64,000 nt of DNA from positions 5,554,922 through 5,618,921 of the forward strand of contig NC_092678.1 in assembly GCF_964355755.1 (NCBI RefSeq). Direction: 5' to 3'. The translations under genes were made by a program, and so were the position numbers. Source of the DNA: Antedon mediterranea. Its lineage: Eukaryota; Echinodermata; Crinoidea; Comatulida; Antedonidae. Positions within the stretch are counted from its first letter, which is position 1. Each line of letters starts with the position of its first letter. Under the pieces are notes generated by a model. That model was given only the letters and a program-made list of their open reading frames with translations, was not told where the DNA came from and did not search any database. Positions 12,301 to 22,582 of the stretch are shown in pieces.

Positions 12301-15300
12301 AGATTAAGGTAAGAAATGATAATGTAACATAGACAAGTTCCATGATACAGGCTCACATGTTTGTCACATGTGAATCTATGTAATTAGATCTACACCTGAC
12401 ACTACCGCTCTCTATTGTCCACCCTCCCCCCCTCTCCCTGAAGTCTATAGCGATCATTTGTAGTTGCTGCACCCAAGTTGTGCCAAAAAAAAGTGATGTG
12501 CCCATATATGGACATGATGATGTCATATCACTACCATATTTCGGTATATCATTACTATATTTGGGCACATCACACTTTTCAGAGCTTAAGTACCAACTTT
12601 GTAAATTAATTCTAGTCTTTTTAAATATTCATATACAGAGTGTGTTCACAGGATATTGGACAAATTTCATTTACATCAGACAAATTTCATGAAGAGAATG
12701 AGATTTTAACCGTTTCTGACGTTCTGTATCAACTTCCCAAATACAAGATTCCCCAGCAAACACAGTGGAAGACAACAGACGAAAAAGAAATAAAAAAACT
12801 GGTTGTACGACAAGCTGTAATGGTAAATTACGGACCATGTCAAAATTATTCTACTGCAGTTACTGCATTAACAATATTTTATATCAATTAAACTTAAAGC
12901 TCTGTCTACACTATCAAACCTATTTGACAAAAAAATGTGATGTGCCCATATATTTCCATGATGATGTCATATCACTACCATATTTAAGCATCACTACCAT
13001 ATTTGGGCAAATCACACTTTTTTTGTTACATAAAGTTTGATAGTGCAGACAGAGCTTTACTCTTTAAAACAAATTAACACAAAATGTACATATATCAAAA
13101 AAATGTATTTATCTTTTCTGATAGGCTAGCTTCTTCCTGATTGATAGACCAACACTGTTTAATCCCAGCCAAGCATTCTTTGTTTTCAATCAGTTTCCGG
13201 ACGACCTCCTTGCAAGGGTGGTTGACGTTTTAAAAGATGCCTACTTAACTACCAGAAATGTAAGATCTTTCAATTTGCCTTTTGAGAAAATTAGAACAGT
13301 ACGTAGAGGGGAACTTTGAGAATGCATATCTGCCTATATTAAAATTTTCTACATAAAAAATTGTGTATATATAGTATATTATTGTGCCTATCTATTAGGC
13401 ATTTGGTTGCTTCCTATTGTTTCTAATCCTGATGACTCTCTGTTTTTTAATATATTAGATATAATGATTTTTTTTTTAATATGGTAGGTGTTTCTGTTGT
13501 CGGGCAATTGGAGGGGTTTCAACCCTGATCGTTGACCCTTTCTCTTTAAAGTTGAACTATGCCAAAAAAACAAAAGATTTGGATAAAATTGTCACCTGTC
13601 GGCAATCTTTAAAATCAACTTCAAACTCAAGATCAGATTATTGAGACTATCATTGTAAAACGTTTTAAATTTTTTTCATCAGCGTTTTCGTCATAGAATC
13701 CGAAGAGCATTACCGTGTACGGCTATGTCTCTTCAAGTTTCTACAAACTGTAGAAAAATATTCAACAGTACTATATCAACTGATATCTTTAAAGAGATGT
13801 ATGAATATATGCAAAGTCTGGACGAGGAGCAATATGGTAAACATACATACCTTTATTATTTAATTGTTCATGGTATAACACTACAGTCTACCTCTATTGA
13901 GGGGACACTCCTATTAAGGGGTCACTTTCCGGTAAAACAAACAAGGAGATATACTGTATATGTTATATACACTACTGTAATTAACCCACTGCTGTGAAAA
14001 GCATTTTCTCTCTCTGTTGACATTCTCAAATTTGTTATCACTTGCCTTCATCTTCTAGGTGCATGCATGTCTTTGTCCTGTCCATACTCATACAAATAAA
14101 TTAACTTTGAATACTATATTTTACCCACAGATTCAAATGCATCTTCTTTAGTACCCGTCAACACCACGTGTGGGCAAGTAGCATGTTTTCTCTCCATGAT
14201 GTTCTCTGATTTGGTAAGTAGAGGTGTGGCAGCGGGGAAAGGTGCCTAGAGTGAGATTCTCAATAAAAGTTAAATGATAAACAAAAAATAAGTTGAATGT
14301 GGGATTGAAAGATTGACTGGTTTATTTGATGAGGCAAAGTCAAGTCATGTAGATTACCACAGGGACTCAGCCTTAAAGCCGCTTTTGGCTTATTTGAGTA
14401 TCAACACAGAACTTGTCAAACTTATATATAATTTATTATATGAAAGTGTATTCAAAAGTGCATCATTCACCAGTCTTGTGCTCCGCACAAAGAGCTGAAC
14501 ACACAATAAGTGTTCAATGGGAGAAATGATGCACAATAAATAGCTTAGTTTAAGCTGTATTTTATAGATCTGAATTTCAAAATGATGCTAATACATATTT
14601 TTTAAATTGTAGGTTGATTATAATATTCAAATGCCAGATCAGGTCATATTACTAGATAATTCATTAATCAACAAAAGTATTCTTGAAAGAACAGCAAAGT
14701 TGATGAGAAACGTGCATGATTCAGAAGATGAAGATGAGGAGAATGAGGAGGCACAGCAATCTGGTAACCAATCGACCTCTGACCCTTCGATATATCCACT
14801 GTACAAGCGCATTACCTGTATACAGAAAATCAGTCATGCGCTGGAAGCGAAAGGAAACGAAAAAATGGATGCAGAAGAGCCAGAAGCGGATGTACAACAG
14901 AATTACCAAGCGGCTGCAGATTTTGTCAGCAATGAGCATAGTTACACTCAACTTATGCCATCCATTGAGGAGAAGGTGCCGCCAGCAGAAACACCAGTTA
15001 CAGCACCAAATAACCCTGTGCCAACAGAGAAGGAAGCTAGAATGGCAAAACAACAAGATTCTAAAGTTTACACCACCAGAACAGATTGGTTCCTTCTTCA
15101 AGGATTAGGAGACGATGGACTTACGGAGGAGACCAATGGAATGCTGGACACTATCATGTTAAAGCCTTGCAAGACTGACATCAAGGTATGCCAATCACTG
15201 AAAGAGAACATACACCGCTTCAATGGTAAGACAGCATTGTCACCATATGATCTCCACCAGATGTTTGAAAAGTCTGATGATCTGCTTCTGCATACTTTGA

Positions 15301-18300
15301 GGCAGGATTTTTTAGGTTTCACCAACCAATGTGATATCAAAAGTGAATGGAGCCCTCTGGAACATTTCGATGACACAAAGTTTATCCCAATACCACTAAT
15401 GAAGAAGACATCTATGGATAATATGTGAGTAAAAAAACACATTTTACTCTATATATCCATATTGTGCATATTTCTAAAAAATGGTGTTTATCGATTCATT
15501 TTAGGAATATTTTGTCTGATTTATCAGATTCTAGGAAAATTAACTAAAAACAATAATTTAAAAGTAAAAGGAAACAGTATTTTCATACTTTTAGAGAGTA
15601 ATATGGCACAACGGTAGGGAATCGGGACTGTCATGTGAGAGGCTTGGGTTCAAGACTGTCTGACGAATATGGCTTGGTTTTGTTTAGGCGAGATGCTTCA
15701 ATCTTATGCAAATTCTGTGTCACTGTTTTACAGAATTTGCCAATAATGCTAGAAAAATTGTAGTAGTTACTGTTGCAGTTACCTGTAGTAATTAATAGCC
15801 TTTTTTTTTTATAGAATTCCTACATTAGGTGATGAGGAGTTGATATTATTCAATTTGATTTCTGACAAGCAACATCTTGGACTAATGGCATCTGAAATAC
15901 TGGCATCAAATAGTCATCTATCAGTTAATATTCTGATTGAAAACCTGCATAACCTCATAAAGAAGAAGTTGGTATGTTACAACTGACTGTAAAATAAGAG
16001 ACCATGCAGCATTCTCAATAACACTGGTCCGCCGGCCAATGGCCAGTTAAATGCGTGGTGGGCCAGTTAAATGCGTGGTGGACCAGTTAAATGCGTGGTG
16101 GACCAGTTAAATAGTCAGATAACAAGTCTGCTTAGCCAATAAGTTAATTAAAAGCCTCCCTTATAGGCCCACATTCTGTGACCAGTAAAAGTGTAGAACC
16201 AGTAAAAATGTAATTTTACTTCTTTTCTAGTTAAAAAAACTTTAAGGGAGATCCCTGCCATGTCAAAATGATGCTACTGCAATTATAGAGTAGTTGTTCA
16301 ATTTAATGCATACAGTTATTTTAATGTTTTGCTAAAATATTTTTTCTATAGATTTTCAGAGTTGGTTTAGATGTCCACCGCTATGTTGCTGTGAATTATT
16401 GTGATCTTTGGAGCATAACATCTGCTAAACCCTCTGAAATTGGTTTTCAATATAAGCCTCGTACAAAACTAGAACAAAGTATAACAAAGGTAACGGGCAG
16501 CAAAGAAGACCAACTTGCAGAACCAGAAATAGTAAAAGACAGTGAGGTTGTTTGTGCTGATGAAAAAGTTGAGGCTGTGGAGATTGCTACATCAACAAAT
16601 GTTCAAAAAGAGGGAGGTATTAGCAAAGAGCATGTCACAAAAGAAATAGAAGTGCCACAGAAAATTGATGTATCTGCAGATGCAAGTGCAGAGACCATGG
16701 AGACAAATATTCAAAATGAATTTCAAAAGGAGTTTGCCTTTATAAATGATAGGGAAGAAGTAGTTATCAGTGATGCTGTTTCTTCAGTTGTGGAAACCTC
16801 TGTACAAAACACTAATGATGTGTTTGACCAAACATTATGTGGCAGTTCAAATTTTACTGATGACCGAGAAGAGGTAGTTATCAGTGATTCTATCTCTTCA
16901 GTTGTGGAAACCTCTGTACAAGACACTAATGATGTGTGTGAACAGGCATGTGGCATTTCAAAATTAACCAATCAAAAACAATTATTGATGGATAATTCAA
17001 AATTAACCAATCAAAACCAATCATTACAGGATAATTCATCTACAATCATTGAACCTTCTGAACATAATTTAGAGGACACGATAGGCCAGAAATGTGCCAG
17101 TAACACTGTTTTAATGAATTTATCTGAAAACACTTCTTCAAAAGCAATTGACAATAATTCAGAATTACAACCCGTACCAAAGATGTCCACTAGACAAACG
17201 AGGAAAAGAAAAAATGAAGCAGAAAGTAAAATAATTTATCCAGATTTGTGTTTAACTAAGTAAGTTTCTAACTTTAAAAAAAAATTACAAACACACTAAA
17301 GATCAAGATAATGAACTAAGTGTTCATGTCAAAATTATTCTACTGCAGTTTACTGCAGTAACTATATGTTTAATGCAATAACGTATGCTTTTAGTTTAGT
17401 TTCGATGTAGAAGTTTTTGAGGCAGTCACTGCAATATAACAGTGTGTATGATTACCCGGCAAAAACCTTACTTAGATAATTGCATAAACAGGTTAAAGAG
17501 GAAAACAAAACATTGTTTTCTGCAGTAGCTGCAGTAGGATAATTTTGACAAGGTCTCTAAATACAATACTGTACCAAGTTATGACAGATCTTAGTGATCA
17601 TCGGAATCCAAACATTATCAATGTATAAGCATTGACATTCTATAATGCATTTTTTTTTTCATTTTTTTTTTCTGGTTACAAATGTTTAAACTTACAGAAT
17701 CGCATTTCCAACCCATAGTAGGCTTGAATACATTTCATGCAATTTTAACTTTCTTTAGTCTAACCATTTTACATCTTTGAATTCCATGTGTTTCTCTGTT
17801 ATTTTCTCATCAGTCCTCAATTCAATTCAAAAGACATTTATTTTCGTCCAAAAGATAAAGTCAGATTATTAAAAAAAAAATAATGAACAAAGGCAAAATC
17901 CCAAGAAAATGAATATCTTGTGGCAGGATCTCCTTGACATGGGCTCCTTCAATGGCTGTGTCTTCCTTTCTATCCACATAGTCAAACCACTGTAATCTTT
18001 TTTTGCAATCTTTCACAAGACTGATTTAAAATGTTTGTTTAGGGATAGTGAGATACAGTTTATTCCTCGGCAGTGGTATAGTATGGGAGGAGAAGTCGAA
18101 AATGTAGAGTTGACAAGGTTGCTTCAGAAGATTGGGTTAATTGTCATCTCAAAGCCAGGAATACCAGAAAAGCACATCTTTGACCAATTGCATCTAGTGT
18201 TATCACCTGTGGAGTGTAGAGAAATCCTGCAGGTACTGATCATTTATTAATCAAATGTAGCCATATGTACGAAAGATTGATTAAAGACGTTCAGATGGGT

Positions 18301-19220
18301 CAGAGGTTAGCCCTGAAGCCCAGGGTAGTGCCTTGAAAAAGCACTACTTCAACCTTAATTTACTCCTAGAATTTTTTTTTCTTTAAATTTTTCAGGTGAA
18401 TAACTATTATGTGACATTAAAATGGCTAATATTCATCAAAAATGTTTTTTAAAATTATTTTTTCCGAGTATGTAGTATGAAAAGATTTAAACATGGAGCT
18501 ATAAATAGCTCCATGATTTAACCATGAAAGATTATTATTAAAAATTTGGAACATTAATCTTAATACAATTTTGATTACGTCATAAATGGAAATTTGACTA
18601 AAACCATGCATTAAGACAATTAAATAAATAATAAGATTAACTCTCTTTGAAACTAAAAATTAAAATCTCTTTCAAACCTCTCCTGTTGATATACTCTATT
18701 GTACTTCCAGTAACTACAATTGTCTTACTACCTTAAAAAAAAGGAAACAGTGTGTATGATTTCCCAAATAATACTGTTACACTAGAGGACACCTGAGAGT
18801 GCATAAACCCCTCCCCTTCCCAATTTTTTTGATTTTTTTTTGTGCCTTAATACTGTGTATGATTATGATTGATTGCATTACAAACTAGAAAATATGAATG
18901 TGGTGTAATGGGTCTGCATTCACCTTTCAATGGCTGAGTCCGAGGTTCAAGTCCTGCTTAGGGTAATTTTTTTTTCATTATTGATTACAAAATTTTTTTT
19001 ATAGATGTTGCAGCAAGCTGGTTGTATAACTAGGCATGAAATTCCGAAATTGCCATCAACGTGTCTATTTAAGAATTTTACGAGTACTCAGGAAACGGAA
19101 TATTTCTATAAGCCAACCATAGACTGTATGCTGCGCCTTGCTGCTTATGAACGCTACAAACCAGAAGAGGAGACGGTCCAAGTTGAAAATGAAGATAAGA
19201 GTCACCCTAATATTGATTGA
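320..19220 (+). CDS. GTF3C1: General transcription factor 3C polypeptide 1 (TFIIIC largest subunit), 3' 26 exons, 5' partial
   Basis: TFIIIC subunit that binds the B-block of tRNA-type promoters and helps recruit TFIIIB and Pol III in the nucleus. Exons, each with AG/GT borders and compatible phase: 320-402, 937-1055, 1370-1488, 2246-2421, 3076-3140, 3290-3374, 4100-4225, 4746-4862 (or 4871), 5234-5746, 6426-6620, 8475-8649, 9036-9183, 10101-10207, 10418-10656, 10971-11072, 11495-11608, 12208-12308, 12639-12822, 13125-13259, 13683-13836, 14131-14213, 14613-15424, 15815-15971, 16352-17259, 18043-18232, 19005-19220 (TGA). They sum to about 1,806 codons; the human protein is about 2,100 residues. 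Family landmarks I recognise: LYHYIWYLVYAHP and FYVTDLIMIMPLSIF (exon at 5234), LQRLCQMGLLTFGP (6426), LNTPLGVTRR across 8649/9036, a Myb-like FDWTEEED segment (10418), and the C-terminal YKPTIDCMLRL. Residues encoded by 14613-15424 and 16352-17259 are acidic and poorly conserved. The B-block-binding N-terminus is outside the window. No frameshift or in-frame stop was seen. The weakest borders are donors at 1056 and 4862. Confidence 0.93.
403..936 (+). other. GTF3C1 intron, no gene seen
   Basis: Intron between the first two visible exons. It holds T-rich low-complexity sequence near 600-760 and nothing else I can identify. Confidence 0.7.
1088..1305. mobile_element. MITE family 1, copy with internal 21-bp expansion
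   Basis: The right side carries the family end (gtgtagacagagc). The left outer terminal repeat is missing. The interior, usually one or two copies of a cccaaatatggtagtgata motif, is expanded here to about six tandem 21-bp copies (about 1096-1228). Because 21 is a multiple of three, a 71-codon open frame runs through the array; I regard that frame as spurious. Confidence 0.8.
2050..2165. repeat. Short imperfect ~20-bp tandem repeat
   Basis: About four imperfect copies of a unit resembling cgctttataggggtgtttc, in the intron before the exon at 2246. It ends in text resembling the gggac/cccct tags found elsewhere in the window. Confidence 0.6.
2697..2839. mobile_element. MITE family 1, copy flanked by TA on the left
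   Basis: A palindromic element. The left end is AAGCTCTCTCAAACTTTATG and the right end is the inverse, ending ACAGAGCTT. The interior carries cccaaatatag and ccatatatggg segments around a tgatgtcatca centre. TA lies immediately left, which suits a Tc1/mariner-type target site. Confidence 0.85.
2938..3660. repeat. Arrays of a ~17-bp ggggacac-ctatt unit
   Basis: Three or four copies of a cccctatttgtgtgaca unit lie at 2946-3003, and about ten copies of a ggggacacacctattca unit lie at 3426-3600. They flank GTF3C1 exons 3076-3140 and 3290-3374. The same words recur singly at 13885-13930 and 62895-62960, so the arrays may have grown from the end of a dispersed transposon. Confidence 0.8.
3768..3895. 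repeat. 12-bp tandem repeat (ggatccaggggt)
   Basis: About nine copies of a 12-bp unit alternating ggatccaggggt and agatccaggagt. One frame reads as an arginine/serine/glycine-rich peptide of 65 codons, but there is no independent sign of a gene. It is intronic to GTF3C1. Confidence 0.8.
4863..5233 (+). other. GTF3C1 intron with an unexplained open stretch
   Basis: This interval lies between two confident exons. It stays open, in the same frame as the preceding exon, from 4863 to a stop at about 5163, including a 95-codon segment starting at 4878. The encoded peptide is cysteine-containing and not low complexity, and matches nothing I recognise in GTF3C1. The acceptor at 5232-5233 and a donor at 4863 or 4872 support splicing it out. 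It could be an alternative exon with a premature stop or a chance frame. Confidence 0.4.
6739..7245. mobile_element. Palindromic TIR element family 2, copy A (507 bp)
   Basis: Left end GGGAGGTTTCGCAACCTTAC and right end the inverted complement, ending GATTGCGAAACCTCTC, with TA on both sides (6737-6738, 7246-7247). Terminal inverted repeats of about 50 bp contain the words cgaatac, cgaaaac and gtatccg. There is no transposase, so it is a non-autonomous DNA transposon, probably Tc1/mariner-like from the TA duplication. Copies B and C lie at 49286-49771 and 58215-60498. Confidence 0.9.
7249..8437. repeat. ~1.2-kb minisatellite, ~36-37-bp unit
   Basis: About 32 copies of a unit whose core is ggaaattgtcccttaaag followed by ggtagctccgggttcg. 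Variants (cttcgggg, gttacctt, gacttctt) recur in the same order at 7610-7800 and 7915-8100, showing a higher-order duplication of about 300 bp. Long minus-strand open frames here are translations of the repeat. The array lies in the intron between exons 6426-6620 and 8475-8649, right after family-2 copy A. Confidence 0.95.
8660..8867. repeat. Intronic copies of the end of the preceding GTF3C1 exon
   Basis: The exon at 8475-8649 ends with the text catctccaagtcatctgtct gaacacaccttta followed by its donor. Near copies of this text, including the donor-like part, recur at about 8663-8700, 8748-8793 and 8820-8852. The donors there read gggtatt, aggaaagta and gttagt, so they are weakened or lost. 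This looks like local tandem duplication of an exon-intron border. Confidence 0.8.
8907..8932. repeat. (AAT)n microsatellite
   Basis: About seven AAT units, followed by aaacaatatttatatagcgc, a combination often seen at the edges of dispersed elements in invertebrates. I do not assign it to a family. Confidence 0.8.
9345..9955. repeat. 24-bp minisatellite with higher-order period
   Basis: About 25 copies of a 24-bp unit with core ataatacagcctgtatcata. A shortened variant (cgccatatacag) and two adjacent cccaataat variants occur at about 9410-9465 and again about 191 bp later, so a block of eight units was itself duplicated. The unit length is divisible by three, so several frames on both strands remain open across it; none resembles a gene. 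It is intronic to GTF3C1. Confidence 0.95.
10746..10795. mobile_element. MITE family 1, solo terminal repeat
   Basis: A single family-1 end (AAGCCTTGTCTACACTATCA and on to gtgacaaaaaattgtgt) without the interior or second end. It is a truncated copy in the intron after the exon ending at 10656. Confidence 0.75.
11078..11400. repeat. 21-bp minisatellite (gaatttctattcctggtttg)
   Basis: About 15 imperfect copies of a 21-bp unit just downstream of the donor of the exon ending at 11072. An 80-codon frame of repeated ISIPGLG-type peptide is an artefact of the unit length. Confidence 0.92.
11609..12207 (+). other. GTF3C1 intron, no gene seen
   Basis: It contains an imperfect inverted match: caattgtatgacccactata near 11680 and cgcatagtgagtcatacaat near 11975 pair with each other, so this may be a roughly 300-bp decayed TIR element spanning about 11665-12000. 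There is no coding signal. Confidence 0.45.
12482..12587. mobile_element. MITE family 1, truncated copy
   Basis: It carries the interior (gtgatgtgcccatatatgga) and a right end (agagctt), but lacks the outer left terminal repeat. It is in the intron before exon 12639-12822. Confidence 0.8.
12897..13057. mobile_element. MITE family 1, complete copy (161 bp)
   Basis: The most intact member: left AAGCTCTGTCTACACTATCA, right the inverse ending GTGCAGACAGAGCTT, with TA at both flanks (12895-12896, 13058-13059). The interior holds ccatatat and accatatttgggca words around a palindromic tgatgtcat centre. No coding capacity. Confidence 0.92.
13870..13935. repeat. Dispersed gggacac tag (possible transposon end)
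   Basis: One copy of acagtctacctctattgagg followed by ggacactcctattaaggg. The same wording appears at 6640-6660, 41580-41610, 62310-62345 and 62895-62965. It resembles short terminal repeats of a DNA transposon, but no matching opposite end was established. Confidence 0.4.
15597..15720 (+). mobile_element. Probable tRNA-derived SINE head, degenerate
   Basis: Text resembling a Pol III A box (tggcacaacggtaggg) is followed about 35 bp later by a B-box-like gggttcaagac. No tRNA cloverleaf is evident. It lies in a GTF3C1 intron. Confidence 0.45.
16020..16125. repeat. 21-bp tandem repeat, about four copies
   Basis: The unit is ccagttaaatgcgtggtgg plus two bases, with copies almost identical. It is in the intron between exons 15815-15971 and 16352-17259. 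Confidence 0.9.
17260..18042 (+). other. GTF3C1 intron, no gene seen
   Basis: AT-rich intron with poly-T and poly-A runs and a stretch near 17340-17570 containing the words ttctactgcag and tgcagtaggataattttgac in inverse relation, which suggests a decayed palindromic element about 220 bp long. Nothing coding was recognised. Confidence 0.5.
18890..18970 (+). mobile_element. Probable tRNA-derived SINE head, degenerate
   Basis: An A-box-like tggtgtaatgggtctgc is followed by a B-box-like aggttcaagtcctg, then a T-rich run. It lies about 35 bp before the last GTF3C1 exon. Confidence 0.5.
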
Positions 19221-19900
19221 ATTTATTGTATATAATGTTTTAACGACTTTAAATTATTGATTCATGCTTTTATATTTATAAGGAAAAACTATTGAATATT
19301 GAACAATATTATTATCAGAGTTACAATGCTAATTATAAACTTGACGCTTCTTATAACGCTTGACATCTATCGGGAAGAATGACCATCATGAAATTGAACT
19401 GTCATCAGAAAGTTAACCTTTCCTCTCAATGTTTGACCTCTCATCAGAAAGTTAACCTCTGGCCTTGAAGCTTTACCTGTCAGGTAATTTGACCTCTCAT
19501 CAAAAAATTAACTTCTGGACTTGAAGCTAGACCTCTCAAGTAATTTGACCTCTCATCTTGAACTTTGACCTCGCAAGTTAATCTCTTATGAAGTTGGACC
19601 TCATCATTAATGTACGGTAGATGCTTATAGTCCTGTTCAAGAACTGATTTTTTCTTAATTCATTGTACCAAGTTTTCAGTACTACAGTACTAACATTTTG
19701 AAAAAAAAACGTTTATCAAATTGATTTTCTGGATGCAAAAATCAATTGTTACGTAAGTATTAATTATCAGAATACTAAATTTATTATTATATTTCATGGC
19801 TGTTGACTTCAAGGAACAATATCTAATAATAGTGCAGCAAATAAACTAATTATGCAACAACACAATAACTTTGTGAATATTTAAACTGTCCAATCAACCT
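19221..19900 (+). repeat. Region 3' of GTF3C1 with a leucine-like 'gttaacctct' repeat
   Basis: It covers the expected 3'UTR and an array (about 19380-19610) of imperfect roughly 28-bp units built from tgacctctcatcagaaagtt and aacctctggccttgaagct. Downstream text (atagtgcagcaaataaac, about 19832) recurs after the matching array downstream of the first GPCR gene (about 24668). Confidence 0.8.
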
Positions 19901-20119
19901 TGTCAGGAAAGCGGTTATGGTACATATCATATATAAACTCCAGTTGAGTCCAGGTTTTTGTGCTCTTTCAGATCGAATTTTCATTCTTTTCTTGTGTTTT
20001 ATTTATGTCCGTTATTTCTATTCTAGAGGACGTTTATACACATTTCTAATGCTACTATCATTAGATAGCAAGTTTGCCCAATTATGGAAGGTTGGGCTGT
20101 AAATCTAATTGAAAAAATT

Positions 20120-21277
20120 CCTTTTCTGAAAGACTGATTTTTACCTATACGCTGACGACACAACTGTCACTTATTCTCACCCTGAAATTCAAACTCTGTT
20201 TAATACTACCAACTCCCACCTAGAGATGTTGTCCCAATACTTTGCTGCTAATAAACTTTCTATAAACCATAAAAAATGTAACTTCATCCTGTTTGGGACT
20301 CCCCAGAAGTTAAAAAATGTTGACCCATCTCTATAAAATATTACCATTGAAAATATAAACATCCCCTCTGTTCAATCAGCAAAATTCTTAGGTGTCCATC
20401 TTGACTCTGGCCTGACGTGGAAAACACACATTAGTGTAACTGAAAACAAAATTTCCAAAAGCCTTGGTATTATTTTTCGTTTGTCTTCATATTTACCCTC
20501 TAATATCCTACGCATTCTGTATTGCTCTATGATTCTTCCCTATTTGGGTTATTGTAATATTGTTTGGTGCAACACATACCCCACAAACCTTAATAAATTG
20601 CATACCCTCCAAAAGAAGGCTATCAGAATTATATCTGGCGCGCCTCCGCTTTCCCATTCCTCTCATTTCTCTCATTTATTTTTAAATCTTAATCTCATCA
20701 AACTTAATGATATCAATTTAATTCAACAAACCATTTTTGTCTACTCTGCTAAACAACATCCTTCCTCACCATCTTTGTTATCTATTTACTTCCAATTCCT
20801 TCTTTCATTCCCATCACACACGTACTAAAAATAAATTATCTATACCCTCCCATAGAACAAATTCTTTCCAACATAACATTCGATACTCTGGACCCACCCT
20901 ATGAAACAACCTACCACCCTCCATTTTAAAATCTGCTTCCCTTAAGATACTTCTCTCAAAATTAAAAATACACCTTTTCTACTTATTAAATATTTATTAA
21001 TCGGTCATGTCTCGATCTGCAGTACCAACAGATTTTTTTTTTTCTGTTATTCATAGTTTAGATTATGAAATTTATTATGATTTTCTTCAATGCATTTCTT
21101 TTCTTTTTTATTTGTGTTAAAAAATAAGATTAAACACAAGATGTTACAAATATCTTTCAGGGCTTTTGCCTTCATTTTCCGATATACTTTTATAAATCTG
21201 TACAATCCTGTTTCTTGTTTTCCTACTGTATGTATTCAGATTTTGTAAATAAATGTCTATTGAATTGAATTGAATTG
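20120..21277 (+). pseudogene. Non-LTR retrotransposon (LINE) 3' fragment, decayed
   Basis: Translation gives a reverse-transcriptase palm motif (YADDT, about 20140), then FLGVHLDSGLTW (about 20388) and a thumb/C-terminal ILPYLGYCNIVW and LQKKAIRIISG (20535-20640), typical of Jockey/CR1/L2-type LINEs. In-frame stops near 20334 and after the segment ending 20828 disable it, and the 5' part is missing. The 3' end carries a repeated ttgaa tail after aataaatgtc at 21250-21277, as in LINEs that end in short repeats. A 115-codon open piece remains at 20481-20828. Confidence 0.88.
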
Positions 21278-22582
21278 ACGTATGCGCATTAATTCACATT
21301 CTACATCTGTCACTAAATAATATCTAACTGACTATTAACAGTCAGTTAGATACAATACTAGGTGTATTAAATACTTTTAACCCGCATATGACAATTGTCC
21401 ATAATACAGCATGTATCATGAAATATTAGGCTAGGGTCTATGGTACAGGCGTCACATGTGCAACACATCAGATACTGTATCATGGAATTTGCCTATGATG
21501 CTAGGCACATTTATACCAGTACCGACAATCTACTGCTTATTATTAGATAGCAATTTAGCAGAGAATGTCTGACCTTTTCTTTACTGTATAAATCGATGCA
21601 ATTTGAATATAATACCTGTGAATTATATAATACAAATGGTAATTAGTAATTGTAATTAGATGATGTCTAATAATTTCAAAGACCTCACAATCATGTAAAT
21701 CACATCTCACCTTTGTTTAGACCTACTTCCATTGTATTGCGTAATATTAACAATTGTTAATGGTACTAAATTTATTGACTACTCTGTCGTGACTAAACTC
21801 ATTTCAAAACGTTTATGTATCTGAGACAACAATTATTGATTATTGTCCGAGTAGCTGTTGGTTTAACACACATTGATTTTTAGGACAATGATTATAGCAA
21901 AATGTTCTTTTATGACATGAATTACAATCACTTTGTAGTTAATCGCAATTTCAGAGAGAAAAATTTCATGAAAGTTTGGTTCATTTTATACATTTTGCAG
22001 ATTTTTTGTTTGTTTTATTCATCTAAGCGGCATATAGGATTAAAATATAGCACTGATCTAATTTGGTTAAATTACATCTTTTTATGACGTAGGCCTACAT
22101 GTTGGTAGGCCTAATTGTATGCCGTCAATCGTTTAATTTTGCGAGAAATTGGTTTCATTGAAACTTGCAAGTTCTTCTAGTTGATGCGGGTTTTGCTGAA
22201 ACTGAATTTCTTTGACACTCAGTGCAACTGCAATTTGAAGAAAATATGCCGTTTTATTTAACCAAGTATCGTACTTTTTATGCAATTTAAAACATGAATG
22301 GAATGAATACTTACAAGTGATTGTTGGAAGATATTAGTAATTGAAGTCTCTGGTGCTAAGGAACATTTCGTCCGTTTGCATGGTAAAGCGCAACTATAGA
22401 ATATTGATAACGGGAGTCTGTTCTCCTTGTCTGGCATATATTAATCTTTTTGCTGTCAAAGTTCAGCAGTAATATTTGAAGCTTTATTTAACAAACCAGT
22501 TTTCATAACAAGTTAAGATGATTTTTTTTTGCTAAGCGATAATTCGGACTTCTGTTCTTGCATGGAGTCATAAATCATCGTG
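21278..22582 (+). other. Upstream region of GPCR gene 1
   Basis: No gene seen. A gtcagttagata/tatctaactgac inverted pair sits near 21318-21352. From about 21640 (cctcacaatcatgtaaatca) the text matches regions upstream of the other two GPCR genes, so the 5' flank was duplicated with them. Confidence 0.7.

Noticed and set aside
20481-20828. 115-codon frame as an independent gene
   Set aside because: It is the thumb/C-terminal part of a decayed LINE reverse transcriptase. The upstream YADDT part is in the same decayed element.
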